Source: Acanthochromis polyacanthus (lineage: Eukaryota; Chordata; Actinopteri; Pomacentridae). Taken from it: a stretch of 64,000 nucleotides of DNA. A model generated the notes under the pieces. It saw only the letters and a program-made list of their open reading frames with translations, did not search any database and had not been told where the DNA came from. The translations under genes were made by a program, and so were the position numbers. Shown here piece after piece: positions 47,242 through 58,936 of the stretch. Location of the stretch: the NCBI RefSeq assembly GCF_021347895.1, contig NC_067124.1, positions 14,312,521 through 14,376,520 of the forward strand, given 5' to 3'. Numbering within the stretch: position 1 is the first letter of the stretch; each line of letters begins with the position of its first letter.

Positions 47242-48309
47242 TTAAGTGTGAATAATGTAGCTTTGTGTCAGCATGTTGCAGGTTCACAGGAGGAAAATAA
47301 TTAGCATTTGAGGAAAATAGCTGGCACTGTGTGTTATGAAGTCAATACAAATATAACACCCCTCCTTTGCCGCTCAATATGTGGCATTTTCTAAATAATT
47401 GAGAGTGAATAATTGTTACAAAAACATAATTAAACATAATTAGTATTAGGAAATATTCACAGGTCACAACTGGGGCAATATCTACTTATCATGTACAGTG
47501 TAATCCATCTGTAATTAGAAAATACTGGTACGGCAGGGAATTTAATTATAGCTTGTACTGTAATGCATGCATGTAACCGGAAGAGATATAGTTATGATGT
47601 AAATATTCAAGAAACTCTGAATTTGCTTTGAGTATCAGTGAGTTTAATGCAATGTATAAATTTTGATTGTGTTTAAAAATTATTAAAGTTAATTGATGCC
47701 ATATGTGGTTTGGATAGAAACTTTTCAGTGCCAAAAATAAACTAATAAAAATATTCTATCATTAACACCGGTCATGTAAGTAAAACTTGCAGATTTGTCT
47801 CGGAAAATAAACTGAACTCCAAAAAGAAGTGCAGGTAATTTTTATTCCTTTTAGAATATTATTTCACCCTTACATTAAAAGTGTCGCGTAGAGTAAAGAG
47901 CTATTAGCAGCAACATTTGAAATAATATTACAAGACATCTACAGTTCCCCTTAGACCTTATTTTACCTCAAGAATCTATTTCAAGTTTGCCCTTTTATCC
48001 TTCTCACAATGTAGGTTTAGAATTTCATCTTCTCTCACCTCCAGCTGTTCTGATTTTAGTTGATTCACTCTGTCTTCTGTTTCAATGGCTCTGTTTTTTC
48101 CTAATGGTTTTATTAGTTTGCCTTGTTTAAATATTTTTCAGCTGTTTTTTTTATATGTTAGTTATTTGTATGTCTGCACCTTGTGTTTGTTTTTGTCTTG
48201 GTGTGTTACTGTATATTGCAAACGAGGCCATTACCTCAGTGTAGTTCTGCGTTTAGATGAAGGTTGATGGATGGATTGATTGGTTGATTACTTGTATTTC
48301 TTTGTATTA

Positions 48310-48400
48310 ACAACACTGCACCCACAACTATTAGGCAACTTAGTATTCTGACTTTATCATTGTTTCCATGCACACTGTCCAACTAAAACAATGTGAACTT
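48310..48400. repeat. Mariner-like left-end fragment
   Basis: CACAACTATTAGGCAACTTA and GTATTCTGACTTTATCATTG match the fragment at 45246 at about four in five bases. No right end is present nearby. Confidence 0.5.
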
Positions 48401-48889
48401 GTAAGCTGCAGTATGTAACTTTTTTCCTTCCTCCTTCTAGCAGTAATTATGCAAGAACTGGATCCATGCTTATAATATTTAACTTCCTGTTGATTGCTTT
48501 TTTTAGACTGTAATTCTTCCTCTGACTTCAGTGTTTAATATTTATCTAGAGGATCAGAAATTTTTCTTGGATGCTACTAAGTTTTTCCTGCCAAAGACTC
48601 TGCAGCAGTCCCAGTTACTTTAGCCGAATCCATCTCCATCGCTACAGTTGCCTTCCTCTTCAGCTTTGGCAACGTGATCTTTGCTGGTTCTCTACCAGTG
48701 TGCCACACTAAGAATTTTGCCACTGAAAACACATTCAAAATTTAAGATCTACAGTACCTGGCACTGACAGGCTTTCTTAGCATTGTGTAAGCTCATTTGG
48801 CAAGGATTTCATGTATGGCATTCTATTATGTTTCCATTTAGCAACTAGCTTTCATGCTAATGTATGTAATCATTTTGCAGTGAGATGTA

Positions 48890-49113
48890 CACAACCAGTC
48901 AAAAATCTGGACACACATTGACATTCATTTATTTTATTTATTTATTTGTATTATTTTATAAATACTGAAGATTAACACTTCTTTGTTTACAACATGATTC
49001 CATATATATTCCTTTATAGTTTTGATGTCTTCAGTATTAATCTACAATATATAAAATAATTCAATAAAAAACCATTGAATGAGAAGGTGTGTCCAAACGT
49101 TTGACTGGTAGTG
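48890..49113. mobile_element. Short Tc1/mariner-type MITE, 224 bp
   Basis: Inverted ends CACAACCAGTCAAAAATCTGG and its partner ending CCAAACGTTTGACTGGTAGTG are bordered by TA at 48888-48889 and 49114-49115. The arms continue imperfectly (ACACACATTGACATTC facing GAATGAGAAGGTGTGT). It is AT-rich and non-coding, about the size of a deletion derivative. Confidence 0.8.
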
Positions 49114-49160
49114 TATTGATGCGGCAGGGTGTTGCTTGAAGTGATTCACATCTTATATTA

Positions 49161-49835
49161 CAGTTTTTCTTGATTGCTAAGACACATTCCTGGAAAGCTG
49201 CTCACCTTTTCCCTAAACTGTAAACACAAAACCCAATTTTCAAGCTACATTCACAAAGCCTCTGACTCTTCTTTGCAAAAAAAAACAAAACAGAAATCCT
49301 GTGCATTTACATATAGCACTTGTACGTAAAAATAAAGCACAAAAATATACAAATGAAGTACAAAGAAAATAAGTGCAATATTCTGCCACAGCATCACTTC
49401 TCCGTACTGGGTCAGGCCACAGGACTTCATCTACATCACAGGCCGCATTTTCTCTGGCCAGGCAACAGGGGAAAGAACCCCTGGCATGCCGTATCCATGC
49501 TCCTCTTCTAAGATTTCTGTCCATTGTAGTGCCTCACAAACCAGTGCTCTGGCTTATATGTACCCTCACATCATTAGCCACAAGTGTGATCAATTTTGAG
49601 TTGTTGTGTTTAACCGGTGACGCCTGAGCTTTAACTGTGTTTGACTTTTGCCACCTGTGCTCACCATTATGCAACACATGTGCATCACAATGATAATAGG
49701 TTGACGAGATGTCTAAACAGGTGAAAAGTGCTTACGGTTTTGCCAAAAGAGTGACTGATTCAACAAGTGGGTTCAGGCAACTGAAAATTTGGTTCAGAAA
49801 ATAGGGTTTAGTGTTTTAGCAATTGAGAAAAACTG
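49161..49835 (-). mobile_element. Internally deleted Tc1/mariner-type element, 675 bp
   Basis: The ends are inverted: CAGTTTTTCTTGATTGCTAA at left and the complement of CAGTTTTTCTCAATTGCTAA at right, each next to TA (49159-49160 and 49836-49837). On the minus strand about 49430-49524 still reads GAWIRHARGSFPCCLARE followed by DVDEVLWPD, a C-terminal stretch I know from a fish IS630/Tc1-type transposase. The catalytic region is gone. The frame before and after that remnant is unrelated. Confidence 0.75.
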
Positions 49836-49839
49836 TAAG

Positions 49840-50955
49840 GTGTACATAATTATTAGGCATCTTTATTACCTCAAAATCTGCCAAAAAAGAGATTCAACTT
49901 GCACAGTTAAAATGCTTTTTAGACAGATTCAACACCTGACAAAGCTAAACAATAAGGCCTGAAATGTGGACACTGAAGCACTTAGTGGTAAATATAGATG
50001 ACAGTGTGCAAAAACTGCAAAAGACTCAAAAACAAATGTAAAGCTTCAAGGAAGCCGTCATCCTGTGGTGGCACCATATTATAGAGCAGTAGCCTAATGT
50101 CCAGAAGAACAAAGTGCTTAGAGACTTGACTGAGATAAAAAACAAAGAAAAGAAACAGACTGTAACAGAACCATCACTGAATGGATTCACAAGCAGAGGC
50201 GTCAAGATTGGGCCAAGAAATACCTGACGATAGATCTTTCAAAGGTTTTTGGGCAGATGAGAGGGATTACTGTTGATGGAGCAGATGGATGGGCCTGTGG
50301 CTGGATCACTAATGAACACCACTTTGAGTCAGGCGCCAGAAAGGTAGACGAGAGCTACTGGCTTGGCCCACTGTCATTATGGATGAGCCGGTTGGACCTT
50401 TTCGAGCTGAAGATTGATTAAAAATCAACTCTCAAACATACCGCCAGTTTCTGGAAGATGGCTTCGTCAAGCAGTGATACAGGAACAAGTCCACAGCTTT
50501 CAAGATTACATGACCTTTATGCAGCACGATGCTCCATCACATGTCAACTAAACCACTGCTTGTCCTCAGATATGACCAAATAATGACTCGACCTCCATCA
50601 CCTGACTTTAAATGATATTTAGAACTTGTGGCTCTGCCTAAGCACGAGATTCACAGACTTCTACACCATTGTGGAGGCTCAGATTGCTGCTTTCACAAAT
50701 TAGTTATTTAATTTTCCTTTTGTGATTTGTTGAGACCAAACAAGTTAGCTCTTTATCATTTAGTTTCCCAATAATGCTGCACACTCGTAGCTGATTAATA
50801 AGTCTTCACACTTCTTTATTCCCCTGAGGAAGACGAAACTCATTTTGCTTTTGTTAAACATTCAGGTTTGAGGCTCAAGCTAGCACATTCTAATTGTTCG
50901 ACAATAAAATGAATCCTGAGGAATACAGTCTACCTAGTAATTGTGCATGCTGTGA
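49840..50955 (+). mobile_element. Decayed mariner-like element, copy 2
   Basis: Inverted ends are approximate: GTACATAATTATTAGGCA at left and the complement of GCACAATTACTAGG at right. Inside, broken frames still show the pattern of a fish Tc1/mariner transposase: GITVDGADGWACGW (compare the LDGPDGW..GW box after the first catalytic Asp) and TTTATGCAGCACGATGCTCC, the remnant of the second Asp motif (F-M-x-D-x-A-P-S-H). Stops and frameshifts are throughout. It starts four bases after the 675-bp element ends. Confidence 0.65.
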
Positions 50956-51323
50956 ACAGGCAGTCACCTTTTTGTGCTAGAAAAAGTTTTCGGACTGCGT
51001 AACTATTGAAAAAGTTGTCAGTTCCACAGAGCAAGTCCAGAGTTCTCTTTCAGAATGTGCTTAATTAACTGAGATTGTCGGAGCATATAAAGGACTCGAT
51101 ATCATTCAAATTGAATGAAAGGATTGTTATCAACTGTTTGATATTTTGATTTCACTGCATATCTAATTACCCTCTTGCAATGCGGGTGCAAATCATCATC
51201 TTGAATTGCAAATTTATCAATATTTTATTTTGAAACACACACAAGACACTTTTGGTGACCTCTGCCTTTCTTCATATTTTCACAGCATCACCTAATGAGG
51301 TTTCTTATTTTATTTTCCTACAG

Positions 51324-51482
51324 TTCCTGACAATGTCTTTGCCCCTGATTTCGTCTGGAAGGGTTCCTATGATTACAAGGGCCAGAAGCAACCAATGACT
51401 TTGACAGTGACAAGCTTTAATGCCACGACGGGAAAAGTCAATGTAACTTTAACCGACAGTAGCATGGAGTTTCTGCTCTCTG
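51324..51482 (+). CDS. csmd3: CSMD exon 12: membrane-proximal stalk, part 1
   Basis: This exon encodes 53 codons of the region between the last sushi domain and the membrane. The words VPDNVFAPDFVWKGSYDYKG and QKQPMTLTVTSFNATTGK follow the CSMD3 pattern. It is a beta-rich juxtamembrane segment without cysteines. NAT and NVT are possible N-glycosylation sites. The acceptor is TTTTCCTACAG and the donor GTGAGT, phase 1. Confidence 0.93.
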
Positions 51483-51876
51483 GTGAGTCATCTATAAATC
51501 ATCTGTCTTCCATTTCCTCCCCTCCACCTCCCCACTCCTCCTCTCACTACCTCTGCGTGTCACTTCCATTTATTTTGAGGGTGCCTTGTGTCAATCAGTC
51601 AATCACCAAATGATCTCATGCATGAGAGTGGAAATTAACTATTGGCTCTAAAGACGGATGTATTAGTGTTCACTGACTGACTAACTGTCCACTCGAGAGT
51701 CACTTGTCTCCTCCTCCCTCAGCTGTTTTCCTCCTTTCTTGAGTTTTTCTTTATTTTCCCTTCTTGCCTCTCTCTGCCTCCCTTTCTTCTTCCCCTCTCC
51801 ATTCCGCCACACTCGTGTTGCCTCATCGCTTTACTCACATCATTTCTCTTCTCGCCTCTTGTCCTCTGCATTGTAG
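51483..51876 (+). other. Intron 12, pyrimidine-rich, no feature
   Basis: A 394-base intron, strongly CT-rich along most of its length. It ends TCCTCTGCATTGTAG. No gene or repeat is recognised. Confidence 0.8.
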
Positions 51877-51989
51877 GAGTCTACAAACGCCAGGAGGCAC
51901 GGTTAATGCTCCTGCTGTACCAGATGAGAGCGCTGGCCCACAGCTCCTTAAGCAGGATTACTGATGAGACCTGGGCAATGGATGGATTT
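51877..51989 (+). CDS. csmd3: CSMD exon 13: membrane-proximal stalk, part 2
   Basis: This 113-base exon starts in phase 1 (G plus GA gives glycine) and ends in phase 0 after GAT GGA TTT. It continues the stalk with GVYKRQEARLMLLLYQMR and TDETWAMDGF. The WAMDGFVSAEP word across the next junction is a CSMD3 hallmark from memory. The acceptor is TGCATTGTAG and the donor GTGAGT. No cysteine or glycosylation site is present. Confidence 0.92.
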
Positions 51990-52726
51990 GTGAGTATACA
52001 CAGGAATTTGAAGCACCTGGCTCGTGTTCTTTTAAAGCCGCGACTGTTTTTTATTTATTTTACTTTATTTTTATTAAGTCTGACAGACAAGTGTATTATT
52101 ACAGGCAGATGGACTGTCAACACTTTGAAGCCAAAAATAAGCTTTTCCTGGACTGAATCAAACCAGTGTTTCCTCATTATTATTGTTGTGATCCTACTTA
52201 AAGTGCCAAAAAAAGAAAAAATCACAATGTATGAGAAGAAACTGACAGACAGAATAATAATTTCCTGCCTTACTGTGTGTTTTCTTCTATATATATGTGC
52301 ATTCACTGTACATTAGATGCATCAGGCACCTTGTTTGATCCGTTGCAGTTTTCCTGCATTGACAATTTGCTGAATAAGCTCAGACACACACCTGACATCT
52401 GAGGGACTCGGAACAACCGCAGAACAATTTTTGTTGGTGGAATTGATGTTCCTCTTCCAAAATAAACTTCAAGGTCCGCTTAATAACAACTTGTGACAGG
52501 TGACTGCACACCGCTGAGCTATTGATAGCGCTCTGCAGAGCTTCTAGAGCCGAGTTTCAAAAAACAAAGGTGTTATTTTTGAATGTAGCATGACAGAATT
52601 TGTTGACTGCCTTACTAAATACGGTATATCTGCAGGTTTTGATGTGCTGCGGAATAGGTGGAACACTGTTTACTATTTATGCAAAATGTACTGCTGCTTG
52701 AGCTCTGTGTGATATTTTCCTCCCAG
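51990..52726 (+). other. Intron 13, nothing recognised
   Basis: A 737-base AT-rich intron with no repeat or gene that I recognise. Confidence 0.75.
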
Positions 52727-52814
52727 GTTTCGGCTGAGCCTGAGGGTGGCAGCTATGTGTTCCAAGGCTTCATACAGGGTAAAGACTACGGACAGTTTGG
52801 ACTACAGCGGCTTG
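52727..52814 (+). CDS. csmd3: CSMD exon 14: membrane-proximal stalk, part 3
   Basis: This 88-base exon is phase 0 at its start and phase 1 at its end. It encodes VSAEPEGGSYVFQGFIQGKD and YGQFGLQRL. The words YVFQGFIQGKDYGQFGLQRL are among the best conserved of the CSMD stalk. The acceptor is TTTCCTCCCAG and the donor GTAAGC. Confidence 0.94.
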
Positions 52815-54671
<1,857 letters not shown>

Positions 54672-54831
54672 GAAAACCGATAAAGCGCAGTACACAGGAT
54701 GCTCGGTCCACGAGAACAACAATGGACAAGCCACTTTTGAGAATCCCATGTATAACACAAACACAAAAGCTGCTGAGGGGAAAGTTGTCCGCTTTGACCC
54801 CAATCTCAACACCATCTGCACCATGGTTTGA
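54672..54831 (+). CDS. csmd3: CSMD last coding exon: cytoplasmic tail and stop
   Basis: The exon completes an arginine codon (CG plus G) and encodes the 52-residue cytoplasmic tail, ending in TGA at 54829-54831. The tail reads KTDKAQYTGCSVHENNNGQ, then FENPMYNTNTKAAEG and VRFDPNLNTICTMV. FENPMY contains an NPxY motif, a site for PTB-type adaptor binding or tyrosine phosphorylation in other receptors. The final TMV fits a class I PDZ ligand. The tail differs clearly from that of CSMD1 and is closest to CSMD3 from memory. Confidence 0.96.
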
Positions 54832-57055
54832 TGTCTATGAGAGTTAGACAGAAGGAGGGAGAGAGACACATGGAGATGGTTGGAGAATAACAACGTCTCC
54901 TTGTTTGCTTCACATGAATATATATAGACATATTTATGATTTCCCAGTTTCAGCGAACACAGAATTGCTCAGAAGCATAAAGCACACTTTCAGCTACACT
55001 TAAGGTAGTTGCAATCGATCGTATACAGAAGATAAAAGATGAAAGAGAGGAAGGGAGGCTCCACACTTTTTCAGATCTTCCCGTAGTGCGGCGAAGAGAG
55101 GAGGTTTTTTTGCACTCTGTGAGTGTTGGCTTTACAAATACAAGAGCCTCTGGCATATAGATAAAATAGAGTATTTTAGGCTCTGTAGTATAAATATAGA
55201 GGGGTTATTTCACAATGCCAAATGAAAATTATGGCGATTTTCTTTCTGAAAAAAAAAACAGCCCAGACTCAGTCCCGTCCTCTTTTTATTTTGTTCTAGT
55301 CTTGATTTTTCTTTTCTGTTATGGAGGTGAGACGCCTCTCAACTGTGAGTGGATCATTGTACCTGTTTTCTATTTTCCAAGCTCCAGGCTGCGTAAGAGG
55401 AGATGAAATAGTTGAAAAGAAACTGCCTCTTTTTGAATAGTGTTGGTGCTGTAATCTGTTCAAAGTTATATGGTCAATTATACCTCCTAATTAGACGGTA
55501 CCTCCTACAGACGAAATACATGGCCAGGGATTTAATTACTGAAGTGCAGTACAATTTACTGAGTGCCATTGGGAAGGCTAGGGCTTCTATTGTTACATTG
55601 CAGGTTCTTTGACAACAACAGAGCATTTTCTTCACCAGAGATACAGACGACATTAGGGTTTATTATCAAGCTGTGTGCAATGAATTAGTTTTTTTCAGAA
55701 ATATTAAGTATGACAATTTAAGTTTCTGAGTAGCCTGAGAGTCTTTGAGTGTATTGCTGATGTGGGGACGTATCTTACGGTTCTGACAACTGAGTTATAT
55801 TTAGGTAATTGTTCTTAGTCTAATTATTTTTCCAGCTCAGAATTATTTTGTGCCCCAATTAAGCCAAATTTGGAGTGACTTAACCCCAGCCTTGATCCTG
55901 GATTTATCAAGACTCTCACAGTAGGAGCTTCTTGCCGAATGATTTCAGATTTTATTGAAGAATACCTGCATTGCACTTCACCTACAACTGGCCAGGTTTC
56001 CCTGAAGTTTATTTAAGCCTGGATGTTGATTAATCAGTGCAAATATATCTCAGTGGGCAGGGATAAAGGATAAAGCTCGATGTCTTGTTTCCTGTTGATA
56101 AAAATTTGAGCATGCGTCTGCCTTACTGTGGAGTGATTTGAAGACAGAATAAGTGCAAACACCACATCATCTCTGGCTTTCAGAAACCGAGCAGTGGTTC
56201 TATAATTCTTTTGGGAAACCGTGCCTTAGTCGGTAAATTCTCGATCCCTACTCCTACTCTGAGACTCTGGGTAAATACATGGCCTTGGCCTATTTTATTA
56301 ACACCCACTGATACAAATGGTTATTCCAATGTCTTACAGAACCATCAGCTTCTGCCAACAAATGTACAGTATAAATGAAAGAATTTGCACACTTCAACAT
56401 GAGCCACCATCAGTATTGTGCCATCATCCGAGACCAATTATGTTTTAAAAAATGAATTTGACACTGTCATCACATTTCTACATCATTGCAGTGCCTTCAA
56501 TGTTGTATGGGCATATGTTTTTAAGGAAGACATGATGTATATTGCATTAGTAAAACTGCACACTAGTGGCATTTTTCTGCACAGTTTGCAATGATTTAGC
56601 AGAGTGATGTCAGAAGGTTTGTCTTTGGAGAGGCATTGAAAAGCAGCTCATAGTTTCATACATGTGCATGTTGGCAAAAAAGTGATCCAGTATAGCAATT
56701 GCTGCTATCAAACTTTGTACCACTATGTTGACTCCTGTCATTGCTGTTCCATTTTGTACATTTATACAGTTTTGATACTTGATGGCATTCTTTGGCAAGA
56801 TGTCTTGTGTTATCTATATGTAATATATTTTGCGAGTTCATATTTCTTATGGATGAGAAAAGAAATGCATCTGGTAAAAACAATATACAGTCAGTCGTAC
56901 ATCCAGAGACTCCAGAGTACAGTAGAATGCTTTTAAATGTACCACACAATTGTTATCCCATTCAACAAACTGTGTATATGAATATGTAAATATTCCAAAC
57001 TTTTGTAAAGAGATATATTTTTTATGCAAATAAAGCATTTGTAAGTTATTGAATA
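54832..57055 (+). other. csmd3: 3' untranslated region
   Basis: About 2.2 kb of AT-rich sequence follows the stop codon to the first convincing poly(A) signal. Small open frames inside it show no known domain. A Pumilio-type element TGTAAATA lies at 56985-56992, close to the end. The last 400 bases look denser and less decayed than intron sequence, but I cannot prove conservation. The end point is inferred. Confidence 0.7.
57029..57034 (+). promoter_or_regulatory. Polyadenylation signal AATAAA
   Basis: GCAAATAAAGC contains the canonical hexamer. It is followed within 20-35 bases by the GT-rich stretch TGAATATGTTGTGTAAATTT, as expected of a cleavage site with a downstream element. Confidence 0.75.
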
Positions 57056-57389
57056 TGTTGTGTAAATTTTCACATGTAAATGTCATGTAAGATCAAAAAA
57101 AATTTGTATTTTTTCTTTATCAGCAATGTATAAATCGTTAATTTATATATAAAATCCAAAATAATGAACTTGTTGTCTCTATTCTTTTGTCATTTGAGAT
57201 TGTTTTGGTCTCCCTCTGCTACAGTATTCACATTTTAAAGAAAGTTTGTGTGCTAAGTCAAGAATTCTTTCGCATTCAGTTCAAACTATGATTATCGGTG
57301 ATAGCGTTTTTCTGCAAAGGGACTCTGTAGATCTTTAAAAACTGCCTGAAGCGGTGGACTTTGGCCCCTAGTCCTTGTTACCACAACCA
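57056..57389. other. Intergenic, nothing recognised
   Basis: Short AT-rich stretch between the probable transcript end and a decayed transposon. Confidence 0.7.
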
Positions 57390-58936
57390 CACTGTTAGAG
57401 AAAAGTTTTTGGCCATCCCATGCATTTGTGAAATAGTGCAGTAAGAACCACTCTTAGGTCTGTAAGAGCAACTTTTTAAGTACAGTCACAGCCAAAGTAC
57501 TGAACAAATCCTAAAAAAAAAAGCCATTAAAAACTTAAAATTGATTTGTTCCCTAAAAATACATAAGAAATTTTGAGTTAAGTGATTTTGGTACCAGTGA
57601 TCCACTAATGAAGGCTGTGCTTTTCATTAAAAGACACAATTTTTGTTGCCATCCTTTGTGTCTACATATGAAAGTTCTTCAGAGACAAAAATGGCTAAAA
57701 CAAGGAACCTAATGCAAGAAACACACCTTAAGATACAGATTCTCAGCCAGGAAGGGTACAGCAGCCGCCAGATAGCCAGGAAGTCCAGATGCAGTCCTAC
57801 AGGCTTCAGCAGTTTGATTCACTCTGCAGAAATACAGTTTGGAAGAAAAAACAAGATCTGGGCGTCCAAGGGTTTCTTCAGTAAGAAATGACGGCATCTT
57901 GATCCACATGAGCAGAGAAAAACACTGAATGACATCACAGGAGCTTCAGCAGCAGTAGTCAAACCAAACTGGTGTCCAGTTTTCCACCTGCACTGTACAG
58001 GGCCGACTTCTAGATCATGGTTTAAGGTCCTACAAAGCTGTCAAGAAGCCCTGATCAATGAGAGACGGAGGTTAGCTCAGCGTCGTTGGGCCCAAGTACA
58101 CAAGAATTGGGACAGCCAGGAACTAGAAGAAGATTCTGCGGTCAGATGAGTCCAGTTTTATCTTCCTCCTGTGAGGGTACACAGAAGGCCAGGAGAAGCA
58201 TTATCTCCAGCGTGTACAGTACCTACTGTCAAGCATGGTGGAGGCAGTATCATGATTTGGGGATGCATGAGTGCTGCTGGTGTTGCTCATCTCACTGTCT
58301 GTGATGGCACACTGAACTCTGCCAAGTATTGTGCCGTTCTCCAAACCCACATGCTCCCTTCTGCACATTCACTGTTCCGTCGAGGTCAAAACTGGATGTT
58401 TCAACAAGATAATGACCCTTGAACACATCCAGGGCCAGCAGAACTTGGCTGCAGGAGCACGATATCTAGATCTTAGTGACCAGCTCAATCCCCAGACATG
58501 ACTGAAAATCTATGGTAGATTATCAAAAGGTCCGTTTCAAAGCATAAATCGAAGAATTTAAAAGAATTAAAATCAGTGATTTAAGAAGAATGGGACAAGA
58601 TTAGCCCTCAACAGTGTCAAAGACTCCTAGGGAACATGCCAGCCAGGATTAGAGCGCTGCTGCTGCTAATGGCAGGACTGCTACATTTTAAACCTTTGAA
58701 GACATTCTCTGTTTTTTGTTGACTTTCATAACGGCAATGTTGAGAACTGACATATTGAAACTGTCAAGAATTTAGTTTTGTTATTTTTTCTTGTAAATGA
58801 TAAACAAAAAAAATCATTTGTATTTGTCTAATGCAGCCACACCTTTAGAAACACAGATTTTTCCACAAATATTTCATAATAGTATTTGAGATTGTGTAAA
58901 ATTTTAAGGGTGTCTGAAAACTTTTTTCCACCACTG
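57390..58936 (+). mobile_element. Decayed Tc1-like transposon
   Basis: The imperfect inverted ends (CACTGTTAGAGAAAAGTTTT at left; AAAACTTTTTTCCACCACTG at right, followed by TA) bound about 1.55 kb. Between them is a plus-strand Tc1 transposase with many lesions. It lies downstream of the host gene in the same orientation. The left limit is uncertain by several bases. Confidence 0.75.
57691..58690 (+). pseudogene. Tc1-like transposase pseudogene
   Basis: The frame opens MAKTRNLMQETHLKIQILSQ, with an HTH word EGYSSRQIARKSRCS, and later shows [36 protein letters not shown] and WMFQQDNDP. These are the middle box and second Asp motif of Tc1 transposases. A frameshift or stop follows directly after QQDNDP, and another stop lies near the first Asp region (GATGAGTCC at about 58145). 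The C-terminal Glu motif is not readable. It is inactive. Confidence 0.8.

Larger units (their letters stand above)
46355..51323 (+). other. Intron 11, cluster of DNA transposons
   Basis: This 5-kb intron holds four non-autonomous or decayed elements plus one end fragment, listed separately. Between 47250 and 48300 nothing is recognised. Confidence 0.75.
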
